Below are positions 32,306 to 41,575 of a DNA stretch of 44,688 bases, piece after piece (the first letter of the stretch is position 1; every line of letters begins with the position of its first letter). The position numbers and the translations under genes were made by a program. Below the pieces are notes generated by a model, which had not been told where the DNA came from, did no database searches, and saw nothing but the letters and a program-made list of their open reading frames with translations. The stretch is from Ralstonia sp. ASV6 (GTDB lineage Bacteria > Pseudomonadota > Gammaproteobacteria > Burkholderiales > Burkholderiaceae): contig NZ_JAELUI010000039.1 in NCBI RefSeq assembly GCF_016429285.1, positions 1-44,688 on the forward strand, written 5' to 3'.

Positions 32306-33037
32306 ATGCAAGCAACGAACAGGTGGGTACGCGTCAGTCGCGCGGCGCGATGGATGGCAATGGCGACCATGGCTGCGGCAGCAGCCGGCCTGGCCGGCTG
32401 TGTCACGGCGCCTTACCCCGGCTACGGTGCGGGCTATGGCGCCGGCTATGCGGCCGGCAGCAATGCATACGGCAACAGTTATGGCGGCACGACCTACAGC
32501 ACCGCGCCATACCCCAACGGCTATACCGGTGGGTACGACACCACCTACAACAACGGCTACAACGGCAGCTACGACCCGAACGCGCCGCAGCCGTATCCGC
32601 AGCAACCCTATCCGGCGCAACAGCCGGCCCCTGCGCCGGTGTATTCGCAACCGAACTATTCGCCGTATCCGAGTGGCGGCGAGCCTGCCTATCAGGCGCC
32701 GGCCGACAATCGCTACGGTGTGATTGAGCGCATTGATGCAGTGCCAGTGCGTGGGCAGCCCACCGGTGTAGGTGCGGTGCTGGGCGGTGTGGTGGGCGGC
32801 TTGCTTGGCCATCAGGTGGGTGGCGGACGCGGCAATACCGTGGCCACCATTGGTGGTGCGGTGGCAGGCGCCATGGCAGGCAATGCCGTGGAAGGCAATA
32901 CGGTGGTCGGCCAGACCTACCGCGTGACCATGCGCCTAAACGACAACTCCATGGTCACGCTCACGCAAAACAACCCCAACGGCCTGCGTCCGGGCGACCG
33001 CGCGCGCATCGAAAACAATATGGCCGTGCCGTATTAG
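32306..33037 (+). CDS. glycine-zipper 2TM-domain lipoprotein
   Basis: The 243-residue protein has a lipoprotein signal with LAGC lipobox (Cys about residue 32). A long low-complexity Tyr/Gly/Asn/Pro/Gln region follows (about 36-130, repeated GYGAGYGAGYAAGS- and YPQQPYPAQQP-type stretches). A glycine-zipper domain covers about 153-195 (GAVLGGVVGGLLGHQVGGGRG...). The C-terminal small beta domain (VGQTYRVTMRLNDNSMVTLTQ) is the SlyB/Rickettsia 17-kDa type fold. Such outer-membrane lipoproteins are envelope stress or integrity factors. The aromatic-rich linker is unusually long. It stands alone between the dehydrogenase and the chemoreceptor. Confidence 0.88.
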   Translation: MQATNRWVRVSRAARWMAMATMAAAAAGLAGCVTAPYPGYGAGYGAGYAAGSNAYGNSYGGTTYSTAPYPNGYTGGYDTTYNNGYNGSYDPNAPQPYPQQPYPAQQPAPAPVYSQPNYSPYPSGGEPAYQAPADNRYGVIERIDAVPVRGQPTGVGAVLGGVVGGLLGHQVGGGRGNTVATIGGAVAGAMAGNAVEGNTVVGQTYRVTMRLNDNSMVTLTQNNPNGLRPGDRARIENNMAVPY

Positions 33038-33139
33038 CCACTTTCTGCATGGGAGTTTGTCTGCGCCAGACTTCAGAAGGGGCGCGGACCGGCCGTTATA
33101 GCGGGTGCCGCAACCTGTTTTTTGCCCGCTTTGACTCCC

Positions 33140-34993
33140 ATGTTTAATCGACTCTCCATCCGTTTCCGACTCAATGCAGCCCTTGCGCTGCTCGCCGTGC
33201 TGCTGGCCACGATTGGCACCATTGGCGTGGTCGGCATGCGCGCATCCGACGCGAACAGCAAAGAGATCTATACCAACCAGCTCGCTTCGACCTCGCTGGT
33301 TGCCAAATCGCAACTGAACGCAGCCATCGTGCGCACCACGCTGGATCGCGCGGTTTTCCACCTCGACGCCGCTGACGTACCAGCCATCCTCGACAAGGCT
33401 GACGGTTATCGCGCAAAGTCGAACGAGGCCTGGAAACAGTACAAGGCGCTGCCCATGAGCGCTGATGAGGCGCGGCTGGCTGAAGATATGGAAGCCAAGC
33501 GCACGGCGCTGTTTCGCGACGGTATCGACCCATTGATGGCCGCGCTGCGCGCCCGCGATGCCGCTGCCGCTGACAAGGTGGTGATGAACACGATTCCGCC
33601 GCTGTCCGTGGCGCTGTCCGCCGCTGCGGATGCGCTGGACCGCAGCCAGACCGAACAGGCGAAGGCCGGCTACGACCGCGCAGTGGCGCGCTCGCACGGT
33701 TTCCTGATGCTGTGCATCGGCGCCGTTGTGGTGGGCATTGCGGCAGCGCTGGGCTGTGCGTTTGGTCTGCACCGCGCGATCTCTGTACCGCTGTCGCGCA
33801 TGCTTGGCCACTTTGGCGAGATTTCACGCGGTAACCTGACCGAGCACATCACCGTGACCAGCCATGACGAAATGGGCGCGCTCACCCGCGGCCTGATCGA
33901 CATGCAGCGTGGGCTGATCCGCACCATCGAGACGATGCGCGGCGGCAGCGATTCCATTGCCAGCGCGACCAAGCAGATTGCCGCCGGCAATCTTGATCTC
34001 TCGCAGCGCACGGAAGAGCAGGCATCTTCGCTGGAAGAGACGGCTTCCAGCATGGAAGAGCTGACCTCCATCGTGAAGCAGAACGCCGACAATGCACGCC
34101 AGGCCAGCCAGCTTGCTGGCAACGCATCAGACATCGCAGTCAAGGGCGGCGAAGTGGTGGGCCGCGTTATCGAAACGATGTCGGGCATCAACAACAGCAG
34201 CAAGAAGATCGCCGACATCATCGGCGTGATTGAAGGCATTGCCTTCCAGACCAACATCCTCGCCCTGAATGCCGCGGTGGAGGCTGCGCGTGCAGGCGAA
34301 CAAGGCCGTGGCTTTGCCGTGGTGGCCGGTGAAGTGCGCAGCCTGGCGCAGCGCTCGGCCACGGCGGCCAAGGAAATCAAGGAACTCATCAGCGATTCGG
34401 TTGGCCGTGTTGAAAACGGTTCGACGCTGGTGACCGAAGCCGGTACGGTGATTGACGAAGTGGTGGTGGCCGTCAAACGCGTGACCGACATCATGGGCGA
34501 GATCAGTGCCGCGTCGGATGAGCAGAGCGCGGGTATTGAGCAGGTCAACCAGGCCGTCACACAGATGGACGAAGTGACGCAGCAGAACGCGGCGTTGGTG
34601 GAAGAGGCTGCAGCCGCTGCGCAATCGCTGGAGGAGCAGGCTGGTGTGCTGCGCGAGACGGTGGCTTCGTTCCGTCTGCCGCCGGCCGGTGCACACGCCG
34701 CGTCGACGACGAGCATCAAGCCTGTAGTTGCTGCCTCCGCCGTTGCACCTGCCGCCAAAGCCGCCATGCCGGTGGCCATCAAGCCTGCGCCTCGCAAGCC
34801 TGCGGCGGTAAAGGCTCGTGCGATTGTGCGCAAGCCTGCAGTGGCGCCTGCAGCCGTAGAGCCGACGATGGCACCTTCACCAACCGCCGCACCTGCTGCC
34901 GCTGCGTCCATGCCGGTGGCACCCGCACCGAAGACCGGCAAACTGGCTCTGGCAGCATCGACCAGCGACGCGGACGACTGGGAGCAGTTCTAA
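33140..34993 (+). CDS. methyl-accepting chemotaxis protein
   Basis: The 617-residue receptor starts at [22 protein letters not shown] (ATG at 33140). It has a transmembrane helix at about 11-34, a periplasmic four-helix-bundle-like sensor (about 35-185) and a second helix at about 190-212. HAMP spans about 213-268 ([26 protein letters not shown]). In the signalling domain, [36 protein letters not shown] is the hairpin that contacts CheA and CheW. Beyond about residue 515, a long Ala/Pro/Lys-rich linker ends in DDWEQF, a C-terminal W-x-x-F motif of the kind that tethers CheR or CheB. The ligand is unknown. No chemotaxis operon adjoins it. An earlier ATG at 33122 lies in frame. Confidence 0.92.
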   Translation: MFNRLSIRFRLNAALALLAVLLATIGTIGVVGMRASDANSKEIYTNQLASTSLVAKSQLNAAIVRTTLDRAVFHLDAADVPAILDKADGYRAKSNEAWKQYKALPMSADEARLAEDMEAKRTALFRDGIDPLMAALRARDAAAADKVVMNTIPPLSVALSAAADALDRSQTEQAKAGYDRAVARSHGFLMLCIGAVVVGIAAALGCAFGLHRAISVPLSRMLGHFGEISRGNLTEHITVTSHDEMGALTRGLIDMQRGLIRTIETMRGGSDSIASATKQIAAGNLDLSQRTEEQASSLEETASSMEELTSIVKQNADNARQASQLAGNASDIAVKGGEVVGRVIETMSGINNSSKKIADIIGVIEGIAFQTNILALNAAVEAARAGEQGRGFAVVAGEVRSLAQRSATAAKEIKELISDSVGRVENGSTLVTEAGTVIDEVVVAVKRVTDIMGEISAASDEQSAGIEQVNQAVTQMDEVTQQNAALVEEAAAAAQSLEEQAGVLRETVASFRLPPAGAHAASTTSIKPVVAASAVAPAAKAAMPVAIKPAPRKPAAVKARAIVRKPAVAPAAVEPTMAPSPTAAPAAAASMPVAPAPKTGKLALAASTSDADDWEQF

Positions 34994-35736
34994 GCGTTGA
35001 TTTAGCCCTGGCGGCTGCGCATCACGCGCGGCCGCATGTTTCAGCGCTGCAACCGGATCGCTTGGCTGGCGCAGCCGATGTTGTCGATATTGCTGCATCG
35101 GCAGGAAAGCGGTGCGCCCGCTGTGCCGCCGCACCGGCCGATTCTGCACGGTGATCTTTGCGCATCAATGCGGGAGTACACAGACTTCCCGCAAAGCCTT
35201 ATGCCAAAAGGCTTCACAATCTCTTCAAACTTGTTGCGCGCTGCCCTCTGAACGCGTGTGCGTCCCGCCGCGCAATGTCCTCGCAAGCTCGCCTCATCCA
35301 AACAGCCTGCGCCTGACCGCAATGTCCCTCCGCCGTTTGTAGGGCGGCCCTATCGGCTACCCGGACGATCGTTGCGTGACCATGACGTGCATTGCATGCC
35401 GCGGCCATGATTGTTCCTGCGCGGCGTCGGGTTGAGCGCGTTCATCCTTGCAACAACGCGGTACGCTCCGCACCCGCGCAGCGCCCCCCGCGTTATGCCG
35501 CACCGCGTAACGGCGCGCCTTGGCGAGCCTTGGTACGGTCCTCGCGTTGCTTGTTTCCCGAAGCGAATCACAGAACGAAGCATTGGCTACCACTTGCCAG
35601 AAACGGTGGGGTCCACATGCCACGGCGCGCCATTGCGCCGCACGCCAAAAAGAACCTTGGGGGAAGCAATGAGCGCCATAGCGCAAAGCGGGGGAGCGGC
35701 CGGGCACCTTTTTGACGCCGGCGCGTGGGAGGGGCC
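34994..35736. other. 743-base gap with tandem hairpins upstream of nfrB
   Basis: This is the longest gene-free stretch in the window. At 35170-35192 an imperfect hairpin (GCGGGAGT with ACTTCCCGC) is followed directly by a perfect 7-bp hairpin (AAGCCTT 35194-35200, AAGGCTT 35208-35214). No T run follows. It could be the 3' end of the chemoreceptor transcript or a structured leader or RNA about 520 bases upstream of the NfrB-like gene. The rest is GC-rich with no coherent open frame. Short overlapping frames have no protein character. A long 5' leader for the exopolysaccharide locus is possible. Confidence 0.5.
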
Positions 35737-37854
35737 ATGAGCGATGTGCCATGGGAAATCTACCTGGCGTTGCTCAACACGCTGACGGTGGCGACCACGC
35801 TCGTCATCCTCATCAGCACCGCCGACGATTTCTTTCTGGACGCCTTCTACTGGGTGCGGGAACTGTGGCTCTGGCCGCAGCGCGGTCGCACGCCCGTCAC
35901 CATCTCGGCCCAGGCGCTACGCGAGCGCGAGGAGCGGTGGCTGGCCATCATGGTGCCGGCCTGGAAGGAGTACGACGTTATCGCCAAGATGGTGGAGAAC
36001 ACCTTGGCGACGATGGAGTACACGCACTTCATCATTTTTGCCGGGGCCTACCGCAATGATGCGGAAACCACCACCGAGGTCGAGCGCATGGTGCGCCGCT
36101 ATCCGGGGCGCGTGGTGCGGGCGGCTGTCACGCACGACGGCCCCACCTGCAAGGCCGACTGCCTGAACACCATCATCCAGACCATCATCCGCCACGAGGC
36201 AGGCCACGGCATCCGCTTTGCGGGCGTGATCATGCACGACTGCGAAGACGTGATTCACCCGCTGGAGCTGAAGTATTTCAATTACTTCATCGGCGATCAG
36301 GATCTCGTGCAGCTGCCAGTGCTCTCGCTTGAGCGCAAGTGGTACGAGTGGGTGGCCGGCACTTACATGGATGACTTCTCAGAGACACACCAAAAGGATC
36401 TGGTGGCGCGTCAGGCCCTGACCGGCACGGTGCCGGGGGCAGGTGTGGCGCTGTGCTACAGCCGTCGTGCCATTGAGGCCGTGATGAAGGTGCGCGGTGA
36501 TTCGCCCTTCAATACCAGCACGCTGACTGAGGACTACGACTTCAGCTTCCGCCTGCGTGAATTGGGCATGCGTGAAGCCTTCGTGCACTTCCCGATCTGT
36601 GAAAACGCGGCGCCTACTGAAGACGCCGAGGGCAACACGCGCACGCGCTGGCGTCTTGGGCGCCGCCGTGGCGTGCGCCCGCAGCTGCTGGCTACGCGAG
36701 AGTATTTCCCCAGCACTTTCCGAACCGCCTACCGGCAACGTGCGCGCTGGGTACTCGGCATTGCATTCCAGGGTTGGCTGCAGATGGGGTGGAAGGGCAA
36801 CCTCATCACCCGGTACATGTTCTTCCGTGACCGCAAGGGTGTGGTGACCGCACTGTTTTCGATCCTGGCGTATGTGCTCTCGCTCAACTATCTGGTGATT
36901 GGTGCGCTGCTGGTTAAGGGATGGGTTGCGATTCCGGATGGCTCTTTCGTGGTCGGCTCTGCATGGATGCAGGACTTGCTGGCCGTCAACGCAACGCTGC
37001 TGTTCAACCGGCTGGCGCAGCGCGTGTATTTTGTCGGGCGCCTGAATGGTCCGCTGCAGGGCGTGCTGTGCTTGCCCAGGCTGGTGGTGAACAACTTCAT
37101 CAACTTCTTCTCGGTATGCCGGGCGTGGAAGATCTTCCTGATCTATTGCCTGACCGGTAAGCCGATCGCGTGGGACAAGACCCAGCACACCTACCTGTCG
37201 AACGACGCGCTCGGCCGCACACGCTGCATGCTGGGTGAAACGTTGCTCAAATGGGAAGTGCTGACGCAGGCGCAGCTTGATGCGGCTTTGGCCATACAAC
37301 ACGAAACCGGCCGCCGGCTCGGGACCATCCTGGTCCAGCAAGGGCTGATCACGCCCGACACGCTGGCCGATGCGCTGGCCGAGCAGGTTGACCTGCCGCG
37401 CGTGAGCCTGACCAACGTCGTGTTGGGCGCATTGGCGGATTGTCTGCCGCGCGACCTGGCTGTGCGGCATCACGTGGTGCCGTTTTCCATTGGCGAGGAC
37501 GGCTCGCTGAATGTCGCCGTGTCGGAGTTGCCCAATGGTGAAGTGTTGGACGAGTTGGCCCGCGCGGCCGGGCGCAAGGTTGCGTGCTTCATGGCATGCG
37601 ACCACGAGATGTCGGCCGAGTTGATGCTGATGGCTGACCCCAATCGCCGTGCCACCGTCGTATTTGGCCCAGCGGCGTATTCGGCTACGCTAGCCGTTGA
37701 ATCCATGACGGGCGCCGGCCCGGCAGTAGCAGGCACGGCATCCGCAACCGAGGCTCCCCCCATCCCCCCGATACCTTCGGGGCCGGTCTTGCAAGGTCTG
37801 GCCTCCGGCCCTGAGGTACACCCCAATCCATCTGTTGCGGGAGGTGTGGCATGA
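35737..37854 (+). CDS. nfrB: NfrB-like membrane glycosyltransferase with C-terminal MshEN c-di-GMP domain
   Basis: The 705-residue protein starts at MSDVPW (ATG 35737, GGGAGGGG upstream). An N-terminal transmembrane helix (about 8-30) precedes a GT2 domain with HDCEDV (Asp168, Glu170/Asp171), TED (264-266, catalytic base) and QRARW (334-338, the QxxRW motif of processive synthases). Several helices follow (about 370-485). The C-terminal domain (about 490-640) is MshEN-like: a degenerate first motif (MLGETLLKWEVLTQAQL, 498-514) and a near-perfect second (RLGTILVQQGLITPDTL, 527-543, ending Gln550). In E. coli, NfrB is a c-di-GMP-activated exopolysaccharide synthase whose product is the phage N4 receptor. 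The stop overlaps the NfrA-like gene (ATGA). Confidence 0.88.
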   Translation: MSDVPWEIYLALLNTLTVATTLVILISTADDFFLDAFYWVRELWLWPQRGRTPVTISAQALREREERWLAIMVPAWKEYDVIAKMVENTLATMEYTHFIIFAGAYRNDAETTTEVERMVRRYPGRVVRAAVTHDGPTCKADCLNTIIQTIIRHEAGHGIRFAGVIMHDCEDVIHPLELKYFNYFIGDQDLVQLPVLSLERKWYEWVAGTYMDDFSETHQKDLVARQALTGTVPGAGVALCYSRRAIEAVMKVRGDSPFNTSTLTEDYDFSFRLRELGMREAFVHFPICENAAPTEDAEGNTRTRWRLGRRRGVRPQLLATREYFPSTFRTAYRQRARWVLGIAFQGWLQMGWKGNLITRYMFFRDRKGVVTALFSILAYVLSLNYLVIGALLVKGWVAIPDGSFVVGSAWMQDLLAVNATLLFNRLAQRVYFVGRLNGPLQGVLCLPRLVVNNFINFFSVCRAWKIFLIYCLTGKPIAWDKTQHTYLSNDALGRTRCMLGETLLKWEVLTQAQLDAALAIQHETGRRLGTILVQQGLITPDTLADALAEQVDLPRVSLTNVVLGALADCLPRDLAVRHHVVPFSIGEDGSLNVAVSELPNGEVLDELARAAGRKVACFMACDHEMSAELMLMADPNRRATVVFGPAAYSATLAVESMTGAGPAVAGTASATEAPPIPPIPSGPVLQGLASGPEVHPNPSVAGGVA

Positions 37855-39605
37855 CTACCGAGAGAACCATCCGTTCCACCCCGCGCCGCGCAGGTTGGCC
37901 GATCAGGTGGCCCATCGCTGCCGCAGTTTGGGCGCTATGTCATGGTGTATCCATGGCGGAGCAGACGGCGCAACCGCTTCAGCCCGACGCGTACTTCCGC
38001 GCAGACCGCGCTTACCATGCGATCGACGCCAACAAGCTCGATGATGCCGAAGCCGCCACGCGCGCCGCGTTGGTCGTGCAGCCTGACAGCCTGCAACTGA
38101 ACCTGCTGCTGCTCGATGTGCTTACGCGCAAAGGCCAGTTGGATGCGGCGCGCACGCAAGCCGATGCCCTCGTGCAGAAGTACCCCAACGAGCCGCGCGT
38201 GTATGCGCAGCACGGGTTCCTCGCGCAGAAGGCGAATGACCCGGCCACGGCCGAACAGGATTTCGCCCGTGCCGTCCAGGGCACGGACTGGACACCGCAG
38301 GAGCAGCGCAACCTGCGCCTTGCGTGGTCGGACAGCGCGTATTCAGCCAAGCACCCGCAGGCTGCGCTGGATGCACTGACGCCGCTGCAGGATCAACCCG
38401 ACCCTGACGTGCAACTGCGTCTCGCGCAATCGCGGCTGCAGTTGGGCGATCGCGCTGGCGCTGCCCAGGCTGCCAAGCTGGCTGCCGAACGCGCGACAGA
38501 CCCTGCCCGTCAACATTACGCACAAGCACTGCTTGCCCAGGCGATGGCACCGCAGGCGCAAAGTCCGGTTGCACCGGTTGACGACTCGCGCGTTGCCGGC
38601 CAGCGCGCGTTGAACGAAGCCTATGACCACCTGCGGGCACGCGATGACCGTGCAGCGCTCGCAGCCTTTCAGCGCGGTTTCGCTACGGGGCAGGGCAACT
38701 GGAGCCACTACGCGGATGCCGCCTACGCTGCCAAGCGCCTGGGCGACAACCCGACCGCCATCACGCTGTTCCGCAAGAGCCTGGACGTAGCCGATACCGA
38801 CGCCAATACCAAGAGCGACGTTGGCGGCAATGGCAATGACAGCCTTCCCGCTGACCGCCGCTTCGGCTATCGCCGCGAGGTGGAGCAGATGCAGCGCACC
38901 TGGGGCATGGTGCTGTCCGGCGCGTACCAGACATCGGCGTTTGGCCTGCCCAACACGGTAAGCGTGCTGCAGGGGGGCGCGGAGGTCTACTGGCAGCCTC
39001 CCGGCATCGGCTATCGAGACGGCAGCATCTTCCAGCTCTTCGTGCGCGGTTACGACAACCTTTATGACGGCAACGGCATCGCCGGCCTGCCGACGGCGCA
39101 AGGGTCGGTGGGGGCGCGCTATAAGCCGATCAAGGATCTCAATCTGGTGTTCACCGCCGAGCGGTTGATCCGCATCGGTACCCAGTCTGTCAATGACACG
39201 CTGCTGCGCATCGGCTTCTCCACCGACCAGGGCATCGACCTGCAGGTCACCAAACCGCGCTGGCAGACCTGGCAGGCGTATGGGGAAGGCGCGTACTTTC
39301 TCAATCAGGGCCGCATGATCATCAGCACCGAAGCGCGCTACGGCCACACCTGGTTACTCAACTCGATCAGCGATCATCTGACGGTCTATCCGCACGTGGT
39401 ACTGGCTGGTGACCACGACAACAAGGCCACCGACCGGCAACTCGCGCTGGGTATCGGCCCCGGCATCAACTTTCGCTACTGGTTTCGAGAGACGCAATAC
39501 AGCGCCCCGGCCAGTTGGCTGGATCTCACCGTGCAATACCGTCTGCCCCTGACCCACGCCGACCGGGCGAAGGGCGTAGTAGCGCGCGCCATCCTTTGGT
39601 TCTAG
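37851..39605 (+). CDS. nfrA: NfrA-like outer-membrane exopolysaccharide export protein (TPR + barrel)
   Basis: The 584-residue protein has a signal sequence (core WPIRWPIAAAVWALCHGVSMA). About 230 residues of TPR-like helical repeats follow (residues 45-270; for example ALVVQPDSLQLNLLLLDVLTRKGQLDAARTQADALVQKYPNEPRVYAQHGFLAQKANDPATA). The C-terminal part (about 340-584) alternates strands and ends YRLPLTHADRAKGVVARAILWF, as in outer-membrane barrels and NfrA C-terminal domains. NfrA is the outer-membrane component that exports the NfrB polymer and serves as phage N4 receptor in E. coli, where it is about 990 residues. This version is much shorter, mainly because it has fewer TPRs. It overlaps nfrB by 4 bases. 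Confidence 0.82.
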   Translation: MTTERTIRSTPRRAGWPIRWPIAAAVWALCHGVSMAEQTAQPLQPDAYFRADRAYHAIDANKLDDAEAATRAALVVQPDSLQLNLLLLDVLTRKGQLDAARTQADALVQKYPNEPRVYAQHGFLAQKANDPATAEQDFARAVQGTDWTPQEQRNLRLAWSDSAYSAKHPQAALDALTPLQDQPDPDVQLRLAQSRLQLGDRAGAAQAAKLAAERATDPARQHYAQALLAQAMAPQAQSPVAPVDDSRVAGQRALNEAYDHLRARDDRAALAAFQRGFATGQGNWSHYADAAYAAKRLGDNPTAITLFRKSLDVADTDANTKSDVGGNGNDSLPADRRFGYRREVEQMQRTWGMVLSGAYQTSAFGLPNTVSVLQGGAEVYWQPPGIGYRDGSIFQLFVRGYDNLYDGNGIAGLPTAQGSVGARYKPIKDLNLVFTAERLIRIGTQSVNDTLLRIGFSTDQGIDLQVTKPRWQTWQAYGEGAYFLNQGRMIISTEARYGHTWLLNSISDHLTVYPHVVLAGDHDNKATDRQLALGIGPGINFRYWFRETQYSAPASWLDLTVQYRLPLTHADRAKGVVARAILWF

Positions 39606-39839
39606 CGGCCAGGAGCCCAGGTGTCACGGATGAAACGATTTTGATCAACGAGGGGTACGGGCAACGACGATGAAGGGCAGTGGTGCACGCGCGATGGCGT
39701 CGTAGCGCCAGGGCAAGACCAGGCGGGATACATGGCACGACCTTCGCTCTAGGGTGAAATCTGCGCCGGTGTCAGAAGCGACGCGCTCGTCGTCGCGCTT
39801 GGAGTGACCAGCCGATGCAAATGACATGGGGAGAGCAAG

Positions 39840-41099
39840 ATGACCGGGAAGATTTTGACAGTGTTCGGCACGCGGCCAGAGGCGATCAAGATGGCGCCGC
39901 TGGTAAAGGCGTTGCAAGCCGAGGCAGGCTTCACGTCGGCGGTGTGTGTGAGCGCGCAGCACCGGCAGATGCTCGATCAGGTCTTGCAGCTCTTCGGCAT
40001 CGTGCCGGAGTTTGATCTGAACCTGATGCAGCCTGGGCAGACGTTGTCGGGCATCACCTCCAGCGTGCTGGGCGGCATCGACGGCGTACTGGATGCTTTC
40101 CAGCCCGACGCCGTGCTGGTGCATGGCGACACCACCACCACACTGGCCGCCAGCCTTGCAGCGTTCTACCGGCGTATCCCCGTGGGGCATGTCGAGGCAG
40201 GATTGCGCACGGGCAACATCTGGTCTCCGTGGCCGGAGGAGCTGAACCGCCGCGTGACCGATTCCGTGACCACTTGGCACTTTGCACCAACAGCTGAATC
40301 GCGCCAGAACCTGCTGGATGAAGGCATCGACCCGAGCCAGGTCACGCTCACCGGCAACACCGTTATCGACGCACTGCTGTCTGTGAAACGGCGCCTGGAT
40401 GCCGATGCGGCGCTATCGGCGGAGATGGCTGCGCGCTATCCATTCTTCGACGCGGGGCGGCGGATGATTCTCGTGACCGGGCATCGGCGCGAAAACTTTG
40501 GCGAGCCGTTCGAGAACTTCTGCGTGGCGTTGCGCTTGCTGGCGGCGCGCCACCCGGATCTGCAGATCGTCTATCCGGTGCATCTGAACCCGAACGTGCA
40601 GCAGCCGGTGAATGCCATCCTGGCAGGCCATGACAACGTTCATCTGATCGCGCCGCAAGACTACTTGCCGTTCGTCTACCTGATGGACCGAGCCTATCTG
40701 ATCGTCACCGATTCCGGCGGCATTCAGGAAGAGGCGCCTGCGCTGGGCAAACCGGTGCTGGTGACGCGTGACACAACCGAGCGGCCCGAGGCCGTGGCTT
40801 CCGGCACCGCACGCCTGGTTGGCACCGATACACAGCGCATCGTGGCGGAAGCCGAAACGCTCCTGCAGGACTCCGACGAATACCAGCGCATGGCGCAAGC
40901 CCACAACCCATATGGCGATGGCCACGCATGCCGTCGCATCGTCGATGCATTGAAAGCGGCCTTCGAGGCGCCCGCCAAGGTGGTGGCGCGTGGCCCGCAA
41001 CTCGTTCGCAAGCCGGCCACCGAGGCCGAGATCATCAATCTGGAAGCGGCACGCGCCACGGCGCTTGAGGCTGCGTCTGCGCAACGCCTGAACGGCTAG
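39840..41099 (+). CDS. wecB: UDP-N-acetylglucosamine 2-epimerase (WecB)
   Basis: The 419-residue cytoplasmic enzyme converts UDP-GlcNAc to UDP-ManNAc. Motifs visible are [78 protein letters not shown] and [28 protein letters not shown]. These match the non-hydrolysing epimerase family. A 40-residue C-terminal tail (from about 380; ending [13 protein letters not shown]) exceeds the usual length of about 376. The gene lies 234 bases after nfrA, with GGGGAG before the ATG. Placement with NfrB/NfrA fits the E. coli finding that WecB supplies UDP-ManNAc for the NfrB polymer. It could also serve other ManNAc pathways. Confidence 0.95.
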   Translation: MTGKILTVFGTRPEAIKMAPLVKALQAEAGFTSAVCVSAQHRQMLDQVLQLFGIVPEFDLNLMQPGQTLSGITSSVLGGIDGVLDAFQPDAVLVHGDTTTTLAASLAAFYRRIPVGHVEAGLRTGNIWSPWPEELNRRVTDSVTTWHFAPTAESRQNLLDEGIDPSQVTLTGNTVIDALLSVKRRLDADAALSAEMAARYPFFDAGRRMILVTGHRRENFGEPFENFCVALRLLAARHPDLQIVYPVHLNPNVQQPVNAILAGHDNVHLIAPQDYLPFVYLMDRAYLIVTDSGGIQEEAPALGKPVLVTRDTTERPEAVASGTARLVGTDTQRIVAEAETLLQDSDEYQRMAQAHNPYGDGHACRRIVDALKAAFEAPAKVVARGPQLVRKPATEAEIINLEAARATALEAASAQRLNG

Positions 41100-41108
41100 G
41101 AGGCTTGG

Positions 41109-41561
41109 ATGAAAGCGAAACGCATCGGGGCTGGCATCTTGCTGGCCTCCGCCCTGGTTGCCGGATGGCTGGTGTTGGCGCCACCGTGGGCCGGCAATGC
41201 GGGGGTTCCTGCCGTGGTTACAGGGGGTTCTGAGCAGCGCAATCCCAGCATGGATGCAGACAAGGCAAAGCCTGCATCCGCTTCCCCCAATGGCACGGTC
41301 GTGGCCGGGCAGCCCGCACAGGCAGCTGTTGTGGCTGTGGCCACACACAAGCCCGTGACCGGGGGCGGACGCGCCTACGGCTACGGCGTCATGGATGAAA
41401 ACGGGCAGGTCGTTCCGCCGCCGCGCCCACCTGGCATGACCGAAATCCGTCCCGGCATGCCAGAGAACGAGCCAACCGGCACGGAACGTGGCCACGACCG
41501 TGGTCCCAACTTCAACCTCGGGCTCTACCGCCAAGCGGATGGCTCGGTGTATCGCCCATGA
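41109..41561 (+). CDS. orphan membrane-anchored or exported protein of the exopolysaccharide locus
   Basis: The 150-residue protein has an N-terminal hydrophobic segment (about 6-26; IGAGILLASALVAGWLVLAPP), either a signal anchor or a signal peptide. An Ala/Ser/Pro-rich low-complexity region follows (about 35-85). The C-terminal part (GGGRAYGYGVMDENGQVVPPPRPPGMTEIRPGMPENEPTG, then NFNLGLYRQADGSVYRP) is Pro/Gly-rich. No family is recognised. It follows wecB by 9 bases with AGGAGG overlapping the wecB stop, so it is cotranscribed, and it directly precedes the deacetylase-like gene. A role as small scaffold or periplasmic partner of glycan export is speculative. Confidence 0.7.
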   Translation: MKAKRIGAGILLASALVAGWLVLAPPWAGNAGVPAVVTGGSEQRNPSMDADKAKPASASPNGTVVAGQPAQAAVVAVATHKPVTGGGRAYGYGVMDENGQVVPPPRPPGMTEIRPGMPENEPTGTERGHDRGPNFNLGLYRQADGSVYRP

Positions 41562-41575
41562 GTCGGAGAGCCATC

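Noticed and set aside
32400-32640. Apparent short tandem DNA repeats resembling a CRISPR or satellite array
   Set aside because: They are Gly/Tyr/Pro/Gln low-complexity codons inside the glycine-zipper lipoprotein gene, with no regular unit and spacer.
35160-35215. Possible GEMM c-di-GMP riboswitch upstream of nfrB (CCGCAAAGCC-like string)
   Set aside because: Only a short string resembles the GEMM core. The flanking hairpins, the tetraloop/receptor and the conserved 3' part are not present in the right order.
35580-35600. Possible sigma54 promoter (TGGCTACCACTTGCC)
   Set aside because: The spacing between the GG and GC elements is one base short of the required distance.
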